From contig JBFMDV010000024.1 of assembly GCA_040753875.1 (NCBI GenBank), positions 79,970 to 143,282 on the forward strand: a stretch of DNA of 63,313 nt. Direction: 5' to 3'. A program made the translations under genes and the position numbers. The notes below the pieces were generated by a model. That model was not told the DNA's origin and did not search any database. It worked only from the letters and a program-made list of their open reading frames with translations. Positions 44,528 through 54,991 of the stretch are shown here, in pieces. Within the stretch, counting starts at the first letter, position 1. Each line of letters opens with the position of its first letter. This DNA is from Candidatus Zixiibacteriota bacterium (GTDB lineage Bacteria; Zixibacteria; MSB-5A5; GN15; FEB-12).

Positions 44528-45907
44528 TCAAAACGCCGGACAGGGTGCAAGCGGTTCCCCATAGAACAAGTATGATACCAACGCCGTCAGATCCGAGATA
44601 TCGATGACATTATCGGGACTTCCATCAGCGTTGTTTTCATCAGGACAATTGGAAAGCGGAGGAGGAGGGTCTGACATGGCGAACAGATAATCGACAAGAT
44701 ACACAACATCGAGTAGGTCGACCCTATCCTGGGCATCACCGCTGACATTACCCCTGATGCCGAGACAACAACTGGCAGATACCCTGAAGTAAGTATGGCA
44801 TAGGACCGAGTCTTTAGTGTCACTCGCATACACGCTGACATCGTACACCCCGACCACAGCCATGCCTGTGGTCGAAAATGTAATGAGGCCAGTCGAGGCG
44901 TTGATACTGACCGTCCCGTCAAGACTCGGCGTGACCGGCCCTAGCACAAAGTGAAGCGGGTCACTGCATCCATCAGACGCGTTCATGTCTTTCGTGACGG
45001 AATTTCCAACCGCTACCCACATCGTGTCGCGGCAACCGCTCGTGAACGTGGGAACTTCGTTGGTGAACGTCAGCGGCACACTCACCGAACTGCCGCACCC
45101 GTGCGGCTCGCACGCCTGTACCACCAGAGTGAGCGACTGACCTACATCCGCCAGCGACGGCGTATAACTCCACAGGCCCGTCGTGCTGTTGATACTCCCC
45201 GGCCCGCTCACCTTCTGGAACGTCACCGTCTCCCCTTCCGGATCAGACCCATTGAAATCATACGACATCGTCACGCAGTGGCGACCACTCAGCGACGCCG
45301 GCGCGTTGGTGATCGATGGCATCAGGTCCGGCACCTGATAAATGTAATAACAGTACGGACCACCCCACGTCGGATACCGGTTGATTCCTCCCGAGGCCAC
45401 CCACTTCCACGTCCCGCCCGGACGAAACCACGCCGAATCGAGACAGATATGTTTGCCGTCGTTCGCATTCGTGAGAGAACCAATCTTGATCCCGTACGGC
45501 ACACCGTTGAACAATGACGGCAATCCTACACCGTTGATCTTGGCCCCCAGAATGCCCACCGTGTCAGCCGGCGGTACACCGGCCCCGAGGAACACATTCA
45601 TGGCAAACTGAAGGTCCCAGTTCGACCGCGGGATCGCTCCGGTCAGCGTGTCCCCCGCCACCGACAGATGGTCCCACTCCGCGCCGTCCGGCGAGTAGAT
45701 CTCAAACCCATTCGAGATCGAAAAATTGAGCGCTTCGGGATTGGTGAAACGGAGCTTGAATGTAATGGGTGTTTCGGTCTTGACCGTGTCATTCCGGAAT
45801 AGACCGACCACCTCGTCCACAGAAATCGTCTGTGCCTGAGTCCCACAAGGATACCATGAGAAAATGAGGAACAGGGCGCAGACAACCGTCAAAGAAGCAG
45901 CCTTCAT
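44528..45907 (-). CDS. Secreted protein with C-terminal dockerin-like module
   Basis: 459 residues. A Sec signal (ALFLIFSWYPCGTQAQ) is followed by an unrecognised ~200-residue domain with aromatic/Gly-rich patches (ICLDSAWFRPGGTWKWVASG). Two cadherin/Ig-like domains come next (GSDPEGETVTFQKVSGPGSINSTTGLW trimmed to its core SYTPSLADVGQSLTLVVQA; NASTGLITFSTTG). The last ~75 residues form a dockerin-like segment with two Ca-binding loops (GNVSGDAQDRVDLLDVVYLVDYLF and NNADGSPDNVIDISDLTALVSYLFYG). Such modules are abundant in Zixibacteria-like genomes. Cell-surface or extracellular; the partner is unknown. Confidence 0.75.
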   Translation of the reverse strand: MKAASLTVVCALFLIFSWYPCGTQAQTISVDEVVGLFRNDTVKTETPITFKLRFTNPEALNFSISNGFEIYSPDGAEWDHLSVAGDTLTGAIPRSNWDLQFAMNVFLGAGVPPADTVGILGAKINGVGLPSLFNGVPYGIKIGSLTNANDGKHICLDSAWFRPGGTWKWVASGGINRYPTWGGPYCYYIYQVPDLMPSITNAPASLSGRHCVTMSYDFNGSDPEGETVTFQKVSGPGSINSTTGLWSYTPSLADVGQSLTLVVQACEPHGCGSSVSVPLTFTNEVPTFTSGCRDTMWVAVGNSVTKDMNASDGCSDPLHFVLGPVTPSLDGTVSINASTGLITFSTTGMAVVGVYDVSVYASDTKDSVLCHTYFRVSASCCLGIRGNVSGDAQDRVDLLDVVYLVDYLFAMSDPPPPLSNCPDENNADGSPDNVIDISDLTALVSYLFYGEPLAPCPAF

Positions 45908-45945
45908 GGCGCCCTCCTGAAATTAGTTGGTTGTCCTGCGACGTA

Positions 45946-45974
45946 TAGATAATAAACAGCACACCTTTTGTCAA
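45946..45974 (-). promoter_or_regulatory. Promoter of the dockerin-like secreted protein
   Basis: Minus-strand TTGACA (45969-45974), 17-base spacer, TATCTA (45946-45951), about 40 bases ahead of the start at 45907. Confidence 0.55.
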
Positions 45975-46021
45975 TGGTTATCTGCCTGGAGCCGGAACGT
46001 GGAGTAGCCTTAGATTGGCGA

Positions 46022-46049
46022 TTGACAACCTGTCATTCTGGAGTATATT
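46022..46049 (+). promoter_or_regulatory. Promoter of the cohesin/dockerin-like secreted protein
   Basis: TTGACA (46022-46027), 16-base spacer, TATATT (46044-46049), 30 bases before the ATG at 46079. It is divergent from the promoter at 45946-45974. Confidence 0.65.
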
Positions 46050-46078
46050 GTCGGCGTACTCATAACCGGGGAGTTTTT

Positions 46079-48277
46079 ATGACTCGACAGAATGTTCTAC
46101 AATCGGCGATCTCTCTTGTCTGCTTTGCCCTTCTCACTTCAGCAGCTTATGCTGAACCGGATGTATGCGGCCCGCCCGTGTTCGTGGACTGCCCGCAGTA
46201 TCTATCGGTTGACCATTGTGATACTATCTCGTACCAACTCAAGGCGGTGCATCCGATAACCATGCAGCCGAGTCCGGCGATTAGATACCACAAGGAGTAT
46301 GGCCCGGGGCACGTCGACGAACTGACGGGAGTCTGGACGCTCATACCATCTGAAGAGGCCACCCGCAACCACTCATATCTCGTAGTCGTCTCTGCTTCGT
46401 TGGGGAGTTTCGACTCCGATGCCGACCACAACTGTAGTTTCAATGTCTGGGTAGACAACGAATACCCGCGATTGAGTTTGATCGGATTCGATGGCCGCGA
46501 CACAATTGAAGTCTCTGCCGAACAGACCAAGACGGTCTGGTTTAGATTCAGCGACAGCGACTCTTGTGATGCTGTCAACATATCCGCGATGAGCGTGCCG
46601 CCCCTGCCAGAATCGAGCCTGGTTGTAACGGTGTCCGGCGACAGTGCCGCACTTAGCTTCACGCCGAGGATACTCGATGCCGGAGCGACGCTTCGAGTGT
46701 ATGTGACCGTCACCGACGGCTGGGGAGCTTCAGGTTTCGTGTTGCATTTCAGAGTGTTGGGCGTTCCTCCCTATGCGATACGCATAGACAAGACCCACAA
46801 CGTAATCCAAGGCCAGTACACAAATGTCGCCGTCAAGCTCGACAGGGCGTTTTGTCCCCTGAGTGGCTTCAACATGCTCGTCGCCTATGACAACAGTGCG
46901 CTGGCCTTTCAAAGTGCCCAACTTGGCCAAGCGTTCAGTCCGACCGGCTGTGGCTGGGAGTACTTTACTTATCGATATGGTGCCGACGGTAATTGCACCG
47001 GCGGATGTCCAAGCGGCTTGGTACGAGTGGTCGCTATGGCCGAAACCAACAACGGCCCTAACCACCCGAGCTGCTTTCTGCCTGAAAGTGTCCCGGCAAC
47101 CTTATTCTCGCTCAATTTTCTTGTGAGCAATGACCGTACGCTGGAATGTCAATTCTTGCCCGTTCGATTCTTCTGGCTTGCCTGTGAGGACAACATGCTG
47201 GCGAGCGACGATGGCCAGCTATTGTTCATTAGCAGTTCTCTGGCGGACTTTGACCGTCCGGATGTGGACATCTCCGATCCGTCAGCAGGTTTCCCGACAT
47301 ATCTGGGTGCACAGGCAAATTGCGAAACGGCAGGCGGTCCAAGCTGGCCCCCTGTCCGCCGCGCCATCGCCTTTATCAATGGCGGGCTGGAAGTTGCTTG
47401 TGCCGACACGATCGACGATCCGGAAGATCCAAGAGGTGACATCAATTTCGACGGTCTGAAATATCATATGGCCGACTACATCTTGTTCCGAAGTTACTTC
47501 CTGAAGGGCCTGTCAGTATTCACGATCAACGTCAACGGACAGATTGCCGCCACCGACGTGAATGCGGACGGCCTCATTCTCACCCTCGCCGATCTCGTTT
47601 GGTTGTACAAGGTAATTATAGGGGACGTCGGCGGTCACCCTACGTACTATTCCAACAACGAACTCCGTTTCACTTACGGCTCAGATCTCAGATCAGTGTC
47701 GATACAGTCGGTAGACACATTGGGGGCAATATCGATGCTCCTCACAGGACGTGTTACACCAACGGTGCAGCAGTCCGATGTCGATCTTGACTACTTGTTC
47801 GATGGTCTGAATACTCGAGTTATCATTTCACCGACGTCGTTTACGGTGACGACGATGCCGCCCGTATTCTCCGGTCCATTGCTAACATTCGACCAACCAA
47901 CTATTGTCTTAGAGGCTGCGGCAGCTACATCAGCCGGTGCACAGGTGACGAACATCATCGTCGATCAGCCGACCGATGCCGACGAAGCGGCGGATCTTCC
48001 AAGCACATTCGCCCTCCACCAAAACTACCCCAACCCCTTCAACGCCTCTACCGTGATCAGTTTCGATCTCCCCCGTGCTGCGCAGGTCGAGCTTGAGATC
48101 GTCAATGTCCTGGGGGCGGTTGTGTGCAGTCACTCGTCACAATACGGTCAAGGCACGCATGAAGTCGTGTGGGACGGTATCGATGCCTCCGGGCATCCCG
48201 TCGCAAGCGGCATCTACTACTATCGCCTGAGGGCAGGAGACTTCGTCGAATCGAAGAAGATGATCTTACTCAAGTAA
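46079..48277 (+). CDS. Secreted protein with cohesin-like, dockerin-like and T9SS/FlgD-type C-terminal domains
   Basis: 732 residues from ATG 46079 (GGGGAG five bases upstream). A Sec signal ends at SAAYA. Two Ig-like domains follow; residues ~245-400 resemble a cohesin (NVIQGQYTNVAVKLDRA, SGFNMLVAYDNSALAFQSAQLGQAF). Residues ~450-520 are dockerin-like (RGDINFDGLKYHMADYILF, TDVNADGLILTLADLVWLY). The C terminus is a FlgD-like sorting tail (HQNYPNPFNASTVISFDLP, GIYYYRLRAGDFVESKKMIL). It is probably exported and cell-attached or secreted by a type IX-like route. Having both cohesin- and dockerin-like parts it could self-assemble or bind the neighbouring dockerin protein. Confidence 0.75.
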   Translation: MTRQNVLQSAISLVCFALLTSAAYAEPDVCGPPVFVDCPQYLSVDHCDTISYQLKAVHPITMQPSPAIRYHKEYGPGHVDELTGVWTLIPSEEATRNHSYLVVVSASLGSFDSDADHNCSFNVWVDNEYPRLSLIGFDGRDTIEVSAEQTKTVWFRFSDSDSCDAVNISAMSVPPLPESSLVVTVSGDSAALSFTPRILDAGATLRVYVTVTDGWGASGFVLHFRVLGVPPYAIRIDKTHNVIQGQYTNVAVKLDRAFCPLSGFNMLVAYDNSALAFQSAQLGQAFSPTGCGWEYFTYRYGADGNCTGGCPSGLVRVVAMAETNNGPNHPSCFLPESVPATLFSLNFLVSNDRTLECQFLPVRFFWLACEDNMLASDDGQLLFISSSLADFDRPDVDISDPSAGFPTYLGAQANCETAGGPSWPPVRRAIAFINGGLEVACADTIDDPEDPRGDINFDGLKYHMADYILFRSYFLKGLSVFTINVNGQIAATDVNADGLILTLADLVWLYKVIIGDVGGHPTYYSNNELRFTYGSDLRSVSIQSVDTLGAISMLLTGRVTPTVQQSDVDLDYLFDGLNTRVIISPTSFTVTTMPPVFSGPLLTFDQPTIVLEAAAATSAGAQVTNIIVDQPTDADEAADLPSTFALHQNYPNPFNASTVISFDLPRAAQVELEIVNVLGAVVCSHSSQYGQGTHEVVWDGIDASGHPVASGIYYYRLRAGDFVESKKMILLK

Positions 48278-48548
48278 CTGCTGTAGGTCCGGTTCCGAGG
48301 TCGCGGCGCTGTAACACACCTATCAGGTGTGAAATTCCGGTGGCAGCTTTGCCAGTGAAACCCGACATCAGGATTTCAAACAGCGTCGGGCTGAGCGGAG
48401 TCGAAGCCCGAACTTCTGTCGCCGCCCTGCAGCAGAACGTGCGTCGCACTTCGTCTACGATCAGTGCGACGATGCAAATCGAGACGCACCGAAGCGTCGT
48501 AGCTCCGTTCCCGAAACCGCTTCGACCGAGAAACCCGACCCTCCAACG
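48278..48548. repeat. Intergenic stretch with a dispersed-repeat-like hairpin
   Basis: No gene is seen. TCGGGCT (48386-48392) and AGCCCGA (48405-48411) flank GAGCGGAGTCGA. The CTGAGCGGAGTCGAAG core looks like the short intergenic repeat common in FCB and other environmental genomes. A second palindrome, ACACCT-ATC-AGGTGT, lies near 48316-48330. It may also act as the end of the convergent transcripts, but it has no T run. Confidence 0.4.
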
Positions 48549-49589
48549 CTAAAACCGTACTCCTGCGCTCACGCCGATCCGCGTCTGTTTCGAGGTAATC
48601 TTATGGTGAATGCCGTATATGACTGTCCCGGCAGGAACTAAAACAGTCGGTGGGTCGGTCGAATAATCCAGTTCATCGCGATACCAGCGCTGAGTCTGAC
48701 GCGCGGTCGAACTCAGATACAGCAGTTCGCCCGTGAATCCAATAAACGGTGTCACACCCCGGGACCCGCTGCCGAACAGGTAGGCGCCCTCGATGCCACC
48801 AAGCCCTCCGGTACCGGTACCCTTGGCGGTAGACTCCTTGCCTCGAATCAAGTGATCGTCGACATCGTTTACCCAAAAGTAAACACCTGAACCCGACAAG
48901 CTGAATTTGAGCGATGGCAGCGGCTGCCATTCGATTGACATCCCGAACAGAGGCATCTTGTAGCTGATCTGATATGCTATCGCCGGCTCTGTCCCAGCGA
49001 CAGGGAAACGCTGTAAATTGGTGTCAAGCTGCCAGCCTTTGTACCCGTTGATATCCTGATCGACCTTCTGATATCGAAACCCGGCGTTGACGAACCACCG
49101 TACCTTCTCGCGCTCCAACACGCGATACCCCGCGCCAAGCTTGAACTCAAATGCACTCATGAGGGCGTCGGATTCCGTGTAGCTGATCATCGCATCGTTG
49201 AACGGTCCGGCCGTAAGCCAGTCATAGTCTTTCATCTTTTTGTCCGGATCCTGGACATTCGCCCAGAATCCGCCCTCGAGTCGCCACCTGCGGTCCGGAA
49301 GCTCGACCGTGACGTTGGCCCCTGCCAGCGTGACATCAAGCGGGAACTCGAGCTTTGATCTCACCCGTATGAACTCACTGCCGTCGTACCCGGACTCATC
49401 CATCTCGTACGTCGTATGACCGGAGTTGACGGCTACATACGGTTTAATCGACACGTGCATCGGGCCGCGCGGCGCTTTCGACTTCTTCTCAATGACGATC
49501 TTGTCGCTGTCCGATGGCATCTGGCCAGTGGCGACCGTGGCCGCGAACAACAAGATTCCCAACAGCGATAACGGTCCTGGTGATTTCAT
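48549..49589 (-). CDS. Omptin-family-like outer-membrane aspartyl protease
   Basis: 346 residues from ATG 49589 (GGGGA upstream); an in-frame ATG at 49598 is too close to that site. A Sec signal (LSLLGILLFAATVATGQ) is followed by a beta barrel ending in Phe (TRIGVSAGVRF). The match to OmpT/Pla covers the catalytic features. KMKDYDWL supplies Asp121 and Asp123 (OmpT VDQDWMD, Asp83/Asp85). VNDVDDHLIRG supplies Asp244 and His246 (OmpT NDEHYDPG, Asp210/His212). AIAYQISYKMPLFGMSIEW matches the OmpT barrel strand AIGYKQRFKMPYIGL. It probably cleaves peptides at the cell surface. The substrate is unknown. Confidence 0.72.
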   Translation of the reverse strand: MKSPGPLSLLGILLFAATVATGQMPSDSDKIVIEKKSKAPRGPMHVSIKPYVAVNSGHTTYEMDESGYDGSEFIRVRSKLEFPLDVTLAGANVTVELPDRRWRLEGGFWANVQDPDKKMKDYDWLTAGPFNDAMISYTESDALMSAFEFKLGAGYRVLEREKVRWFVNAGFRYQKVDQDINGYKGWQLDTNLQRFPVAGTEPAIAYQISYKMPLFGMSIEWQPLPSLKFSLSGSGVYFWVNDVDDHLIRGKESTAKGTGTGGLGGIEGAYLFGSGSRGVTPFIGFTGELLYLSSTARQTQRWYRDELDYSTDPPTVLVPAGTVIYGIHHKITSKQTRIGVSAGVRF

Positions 49590-49680
49590 GTGGAACATTC
49601 CCCGGAGTGAGAGTGGCCTGTCTTCAAACATACGGAAAGAAACTCCGATACGCGCGCCCGGTCAATCTTTTTTCGACCGA

Positions 49681-50145
49681 CTAATGCGATGAGAGTAGGT
49701 TCAGCCGCTCAAGTATGAGCAGAACAAGCCCATCGACGGACGTCTCAACCTCTTTCGACAGCGGCGCTCCCGTGTCAAATCGCTTCCCCTGCACTCCATA
49801 GACAAACACCTGTTTGGGCAGTCGGCCCAAGGCTCGGGCCGTCTCAATTGCTTCGGTAAGACCAAATGCATGCGTAGAATAGTGAAAAAACCTTGTCGGC
49901 AGCCTCTCTATTGATACATCAAAGTGGAATATCTGCCCTGGTGTGACCGATGTCTCCACAGCGTCGATCAGAATAAGCGTGTCATAACCGCTCCATGCCT
50001 CCATGAGCGAGGCTCCCTCACCGCTATGCTCCAGGACATCGACCGCGTTCCCAATTCTTGTACGCAGCCGCCGGGCAGCCACTATCCCGACCGAGTCATC
50101 ACCACGAAACTCGTTGCCGACACCAATAATAAGGGACTTGCGCAT
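49681..50145 (-). CDS. [NiFe]-hydrogenase maturation endopeptidase (3b locus)
   Basis: About 154 residues from ATG 50145; the frame is open to 50217. HyaD/HycI-type family: SLIIGVGNEFRGDDSVG (Ni-binding Glu/Asp) at the N terminus, then LILIDAVE and HYSTHAFGLTEAIE. It removes the C-terminal extension of the large subunit after Ni insertion. It lies 29 bases after the 3b large subunit. Confidence 0.9.
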   Translation of the reverse strand: MRKSLIIGVGNEFRGDDSVGIVAARRLRTRIGNAVDVLEHSGEGASLMEAWSGYDTLILIDAVETSVTPGQIFHFDVSIERLPTRFFHYSTHAFGLTEAIETARALGRLPKQVFVYGVQGKRFDTGAPLSKEVETSVDGLVLLILERLNLLSSH

Positions 50146-50174
50146 CAGGTACGTATCACGCGTCTGGGCAATGA

Positions 50175-51456
50175 TTACTCGCGGTCGATGTGGAGCTTGA
50201 GCGAATGGGTAGCGCACGAAATGCAGGGGTCATAGTTCCTGACCGCCTGCTCGCACTGCCAGGTAAGTTGCTCGTGCTCCATGTCGATACGGGCGGCCAC
50301 GAAACGCCGCAGATCATCCTCGATCTGCTTTTGATTCTGAGACGTCGGTGGCACGATCTTGGCATCCTGAATTATACCTTCGTCGTCGATTTTGTACTTA
50401 TGCCAGCAGATCCCGCGCGGCGCTTCAGTGCATCCAAAGCCGACTCCGGCCTTCGGTGTTAGCTCGACAAATGGCTTCACCGGCACTGTATACTGGTTGA
50501 TAATTCTAAGCGCTTCATCGCAGGCATACACCAACTCAACCGCTCGCACGATAATGCTCTTGAACGGATTGCGGCAGCCCGGCCCGATACCAACTTCTTT
50601 TGCGATTTTCATTGCGGCCGGGCTCAACTTATCAAAGTTCAGATTAAAGCGTGCCAGCGGCCCTACAAAATACGGCCCTGCCCCCTTATGAACTGACTGT
50701 AGCGCATTAGCATGTTCCACATGCTCTTCAGTGAAATGGTTCTCGTATTCGCTGATCGCAATATCAAGGCCGCGATTCGAAACCAGCCGCCCTTCGCAGA
50801 TCGGATACTCCGATGGGTGCTTTAACGATACGAACTCATAATCCGATTCGAAATCCGGGAACGTGAATCCAGCGACCAGACCGACTGCCTCAATTGAGAA
50901 TTGCCTCGCCCATTCCAGCCTGGAGATCAATGGCGCCAGCTCTTTCGGGTGCGGTGCCCGATAGAACCCGCCCACACGCACGTTAACCGGATGTATCTCC
51001 CGTCCGCCAAGTATCGTCATGATCTCATTACCGATCTTCTTCAGCTTGAGTGCGCTCGTGACAACGTCGGCGTGATCTTTGGCCATCTGGATCGCGTCCT
51101 GATACCCGAGAAAGTCCGGTGCATGCAGCATGAACACATGCAGCGCGTGACTTTCTATCCACTCGCCACAATAGAGCAACCGCCGCAGCTCGCGAAGCTG
51201 ACCGTCGACCGCAACACCACAAATCGATTCCATGGCATGCGATGAACTCATCTGATAGGCGACCGGGCAGATGCCGCAGATTCGGGCCGTGATATCCGGC
51301 GCCTCGGTAAACCGGCGTCCCCGCAAAAACGCCTCGAAAAACCGTGGCGGCTCGAATATCTTGAATTTGACGTCATCGACCTTGTCCCCTTTAATCTTCA
51401 CGTACAGGGACCCTTCCCCTTCGACCCGCGCCAGATAGTCGACTTTGACCGTCCTG

Positions 51457-51467
<11 letters not shown>
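50175..51467 (-). CDS. hydA: Group 3b NAD(P)-linked [NiFe]-hydrogenase large subunit
   Basis: About 430 residues from ATG 51467. The Ni-Fe ligands are in [10 protein letters not shown] (L1) and DPCISCATH (L2). The residues after the L2 His (SLKLHIDRE) would be the cleaved extension. It is a cytoplasmic bidirectional enzyme oxidising or producing H2 with NADP(H); relatives in archaea are called sulfhydrogenase. Gene order B-(cNMP)-G-D-A-protease is the usual 3b order. Its start overlaps the small-subunit stop by 11 bases. Confidence 0.94.
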
Positions 51468-52236
<769 letters not shown>

Positions 52237-52237
52237 T

Positions 52238-53101
52238 TCATACCTCCCGCTTGCCGAAGAACCAGCGGATCTTGTCGTACCGATAGACCGGACCATCTTT
52301 GCACGCAAACGTGGGACCAAACTGACAATGGCCGCAGAAACCAACCGCGCACTTCATATTCCGTTCCATGGTCAGGTATGTGCGGCCCGGCGTCACACCC
52401 CGTTTCTGAAGTGCCAGCGCCGTGAACCGCATCATGACCTCCGGCCCGCACACCATAGCAACCGCGTTCAGCGGATCGAACGGCGCCTTCGGAATGAGAT
52501 TCGTTACCACTCCCACATTGCCGTGCCAGGCGCCAATCGCACGGTCAACTGTCACGTATACTTCCAGATCGAACCGCGAGCGCCAGCCCTCGATCTCTTT
52601 ACGATAGAGTATATCTGATGGCGTCCGCGTACCGTACAGCAGCACGACCTTGCCGTAATCGTGCCTGTGGCGCAGCACGTAGTACAACGATGGTCGCAGC
52701 GGCGCCAGCCCGATACCCCCCGCCACGATTACTATGTCGCTCCCCTTTGCTTCCTCAACGGGCCAGGCGCTTCCGTACGGTCCCCGCACCCCGATAGTGT
52801 CTCCCACCTTGAGTTTCCGCATCGCCTTGGTGACTGTTCCCACGGCTCGCGTTGTGTGCACCAGCGGCCCGCCTGCGGTCGGATCACCGCTGATGGAAAT
52901 CGGCACCTCACCGACTCCAAAAACATAGAGCATGTTGAACTGGCCGGGCTGGAACTTGAACTCTGCTCCGCCATCGACCGGCGTCAGGTTCATGGTGAAG
53001 GTGTCGTGGGTATCGTTCTGCACCTTGCGAACCCGGAACGGCTGAGGCTGCATCGGGTTGGCCCGATGCTCCACATGCGCTGGGACAGTCGAGGTCGTCA
53101 T
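52238..53101 (-). CDS. hydG: Group 3b hydrogenase FAD/NAD(P)-binding gamma subunit
   Basis: 287 residues. The ferredoxin-reductase fold contains [20 protein letters not shown] (FAD), [15 protein letters not shown] and [13 protein letters not shown] (pyridine nucleotide). The C-terminal [2Fe-2S] site is [20 protein letters not shown]. It is the NADP(H) site of the complex. It overlaps the cNMP-binding gene by four bases and is one base from the small subunit. Confidence 0.92.
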   Translation of the reverse strand: MTTSTVPAHVEHRANPMQPQPFRVRKVQNDTHDTFTMNLTPVDGGAEFKFQPGQFNMLYVFGVGEVPISISGDPTAGGPLVHTTRAVGTVTKAMRKLKVGDTIGVRGPYGSAWPVEEAKGSDIVIVAGGIGLAPLRPSLYYVLRHRHDYGKVVLLYGTRTPSDILYRKEIEGWRSRFDLEVYVTVDRAIGAWHGNVGVVTNLIPKAPFDPLNAVAMVCGPEVMMRFTALALQKRGVTPGRTYLTMERNMKCAVGFCGHCQFGPTFACKDGPVYRYDKIRWFFGKREV

Positions 53102-53550
53102 TTATACAGATCCAGAAGTTGCATGCGGGTGGCCTCGATTCGCTGTTCCATGATCTGAGCGAAACGTTTGAAGAGCTCGTAGCCAAGCTCGTGGTCATTC
53201 TCGCATTTTGTTCTCAGACATTTGCCGTCGAGAGCGATCGCCCGCGTCAGTTCCAGCGCCCGCGTGTCAAAGTGGTGCACGTACGGAGGGAAAAGCCATG
53301 ACCATCCCGCCACATCCCCCTCCCCGACTGTTTGAATCGTGATGGGACCGGTGGTCGGGTTGAATATCTCTATCGCGATCCTGCCATGCCGAATGATCCA
53401 GAATCGATTGGCTTCCTCCCCCTCCTTATCCAAGTACTGCCCGGCGTCGAAACGCACATTCGATGCACAGCCGACTATCAACTCGATATGGCGTTTGGCC
53501 ATCCCTCTGAAAAACGGATGCTCCGCCAGATACGGTTCGAGTGTCTCCAT
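53098..53550 (-). CDS. Stand-alone cyclic-nucleotide-binding (Crp-type) domain protein
   Basis: 150 residues, only the beta-roll of the Crp/Fnr family: [39 protein letters not shown], a C-terminal helix, and no HTH. The phosphate-binding cassette is weak (no FGE-RAA), so cNMP binding is not certain. Its position between the beta and gamma genes of a 3b hydrogenase suggests an allosteric or assembly role. Confidence 0.82.
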   Translation of the reverse strand: METLEPYLAEHPFFRGMAKRHIELIVGCASNVRFDAGQYLDKEGEEANRFWIIRHGRIAIEIFNPTTGPITIQTVGEGDVAGWSWLFPPYVHHFDTRALELTRAIALDGKCLRTKCENDHELGYELFKRFAQIMEQRIEATRMQLLDLYK

Positions 53551-53554
53551 CCTA

Positions 53555-54772
53555 TCACTCCTTCACCGACACGGCAGCCGGTTCCACCGACTCCCGGTCT
53601 CGTAACGCTTGTACTTCCTCGGTGATATCTATGCCCACCGGGCACCAGGTAATGCACCGCCCGCACCCCACACAGCCGGAACTGCCGAACTGGTCCTGCC
53701 AGGTCGCCAGCTTGTGCGTGATCCACTTGCGATACCGAGCGTAGGCCGAACTCCTGATGCTCCCCCCGTGGATATATGTGAAATCGACCGTAAAACAGGA
53801 ATCCCATTTCCGCCACCGCTCCGCCTGCTGGCCCGTCAAATCCGTGACATCCTCAACTGTCGTGCAGAAACAGGTCGGGCAAACCAACGTACAGTTCCCG
53901 CACGTCAGACAGCGAGACGCTATCTCTTCGAAATACGGATGCTCGATATTGCGATAGAACAGCTCCTTGACGCCTGTGGTATCGAGTTGTCTCCCCATCT
54001 GCCGTTCGGTGACGGCTATCGCGCGATCGATCGCTGTCAACTCATCGGGCCCTGCCGGACGCGATACAAGACTACCGAGAATCTCTTCTCCCACTGCACT
54101 GCCCGATTCAGCCACAAAATAATGCCGACCAGCCTCGTAAATCTCGGTCAGACAGATATCGAACCCCAATCGCGCCCTTGGCCCGGTGTTCATCGAACGG
54201 CAGAAACAGGTCCCGCCTGCCTTTGAACAATTGACCGCCACGATGAGAATCCTCTCGCGCTGTTTCTGGTAGACCGGATCGCGATACAGGTCTCCCAGAA
54301 GCACACGATCTTGTACGGCAATGGCGTTTAGTTCGCACGACCGCACACCCACGAATGCAGTCAGCGGCGGGACGTGATCATCTTCTTCGATCCGAAGATC
54401 AGTGCCGTGACGTGTTGCTTTCCAAAGCCGCACGTTCGGCAGGTGGAGAAACTTCTTCCAGCTCTGTGGGCCTACCGTATAATGGAAATACTGCCCGTCC
54501 TCAGTTCGTTGCAGGCGATAGCTCGCAGCGTTCTGTTCGTCGGTCCAACCGACCGGCAGGTCATTGCATGAGTCGATCTCATCATAGACGACCGCACTAT
54601 CACGCACGGTCGGGCCGATTACCCGATACGAACGCTGCTTTAGAGTGACTATCAGTTCCTGAAGTTGGCCTGTCTCAAGCACCACGGCCTGGTTCGCCAC
54701 AGTGGCCTGTTTGGAACGATCAGGATTTGACGTTGGCTGCGACCGTGATGGCTTTGTCAACGTGTCCCCCAC
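53555..54772 (-). CDS. hydB: Group 3b hydrogenase Fe-S beta subunit
   Basis: About 405 residues from GTG 54772. The open frame reaches a TTG at 54835, but that TTG is the -35 box of the likely promoter. The central [23 protein letters not shown] and [11 protein letters not shown] segments are typical. Two C-terminal ferredoxin sites are [16 protein letters not shown] and [12 protein letters not shown]. It connects the gamma subunit to the hydrogenase core. First gene of the minus-strand operon. Confidence 0.88.
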   Translation of the reverse strand: MGDTLTKPSRSQPTSNPDRSKQATVANQAVVLETGQLQELIVTLKQRSYRVIGPTVRDSAVVYDEIDSCNDLPVGWTDEQNAASYRLQRTEDGQYFHYTVGPQSWKKFLHLPNVRLWKATRHGTDLRIEEDDHVPPLTAFVGVRSCELNAIAVQDRVLLGDLYRDPVYQKQRERILIVAVNCSKAGGTCFCRSMNTGPRARLGFDICLTEIYEAGRHYFVAESGSAVGEEILGSLVSRPAGPDELTAIDRAIAVTERQMGRQLDTTGVKELFYRNIEHPYFEEIASRCLTCGNCTLVCPTCFCTTVEDVTDLTGQQAERWRKWDSCFTVDFTYIHGGSIRSSAYARYRKWITHKLATWQDQFGSSGCVGCGRCITWCPVGIDITEEVQALRDRESVEPAAVSVKE

Positions 54773-54805
54773 ATACCCAATTCTCTCGTCTTCATTACAT
54801 CGGCA

Positions 54806-54835
54806 AAAGTATCTATTCTCTATGGTACGAGTCAA
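54806..54835 (-). promoter_or_regulatory. Promoter of the 3b hydrogenase operon
   Basis: Minus-strand TTGACT (54830-54835), 18-base spacer, TACTTT (54806-54811), about 35 bases before the GTG at 54772. Confidence 0.55.
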
Positions 54836-54991
54836 TGAAATTAGGGTCGTATTGTGAAAATTTTCTCAATCTGCCGGGCATAGTTTTTGGCGATCAGGCC
54901 CAAAAGCGTACGAGCGCGTACACATTCGCTAACCACTTGCCTGAACATAGCTTTGTTCCGTACTTTCCATTCACATCAACGTGGGAACGAT

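Noticed and set aside
53555-54835. TTG at 54835 as the hydB start
   Set aside because: That TTG is part of a TTGACT-18-TACTTT promoter, so it is probably not transcribed. A GTG at 54772 fits better.
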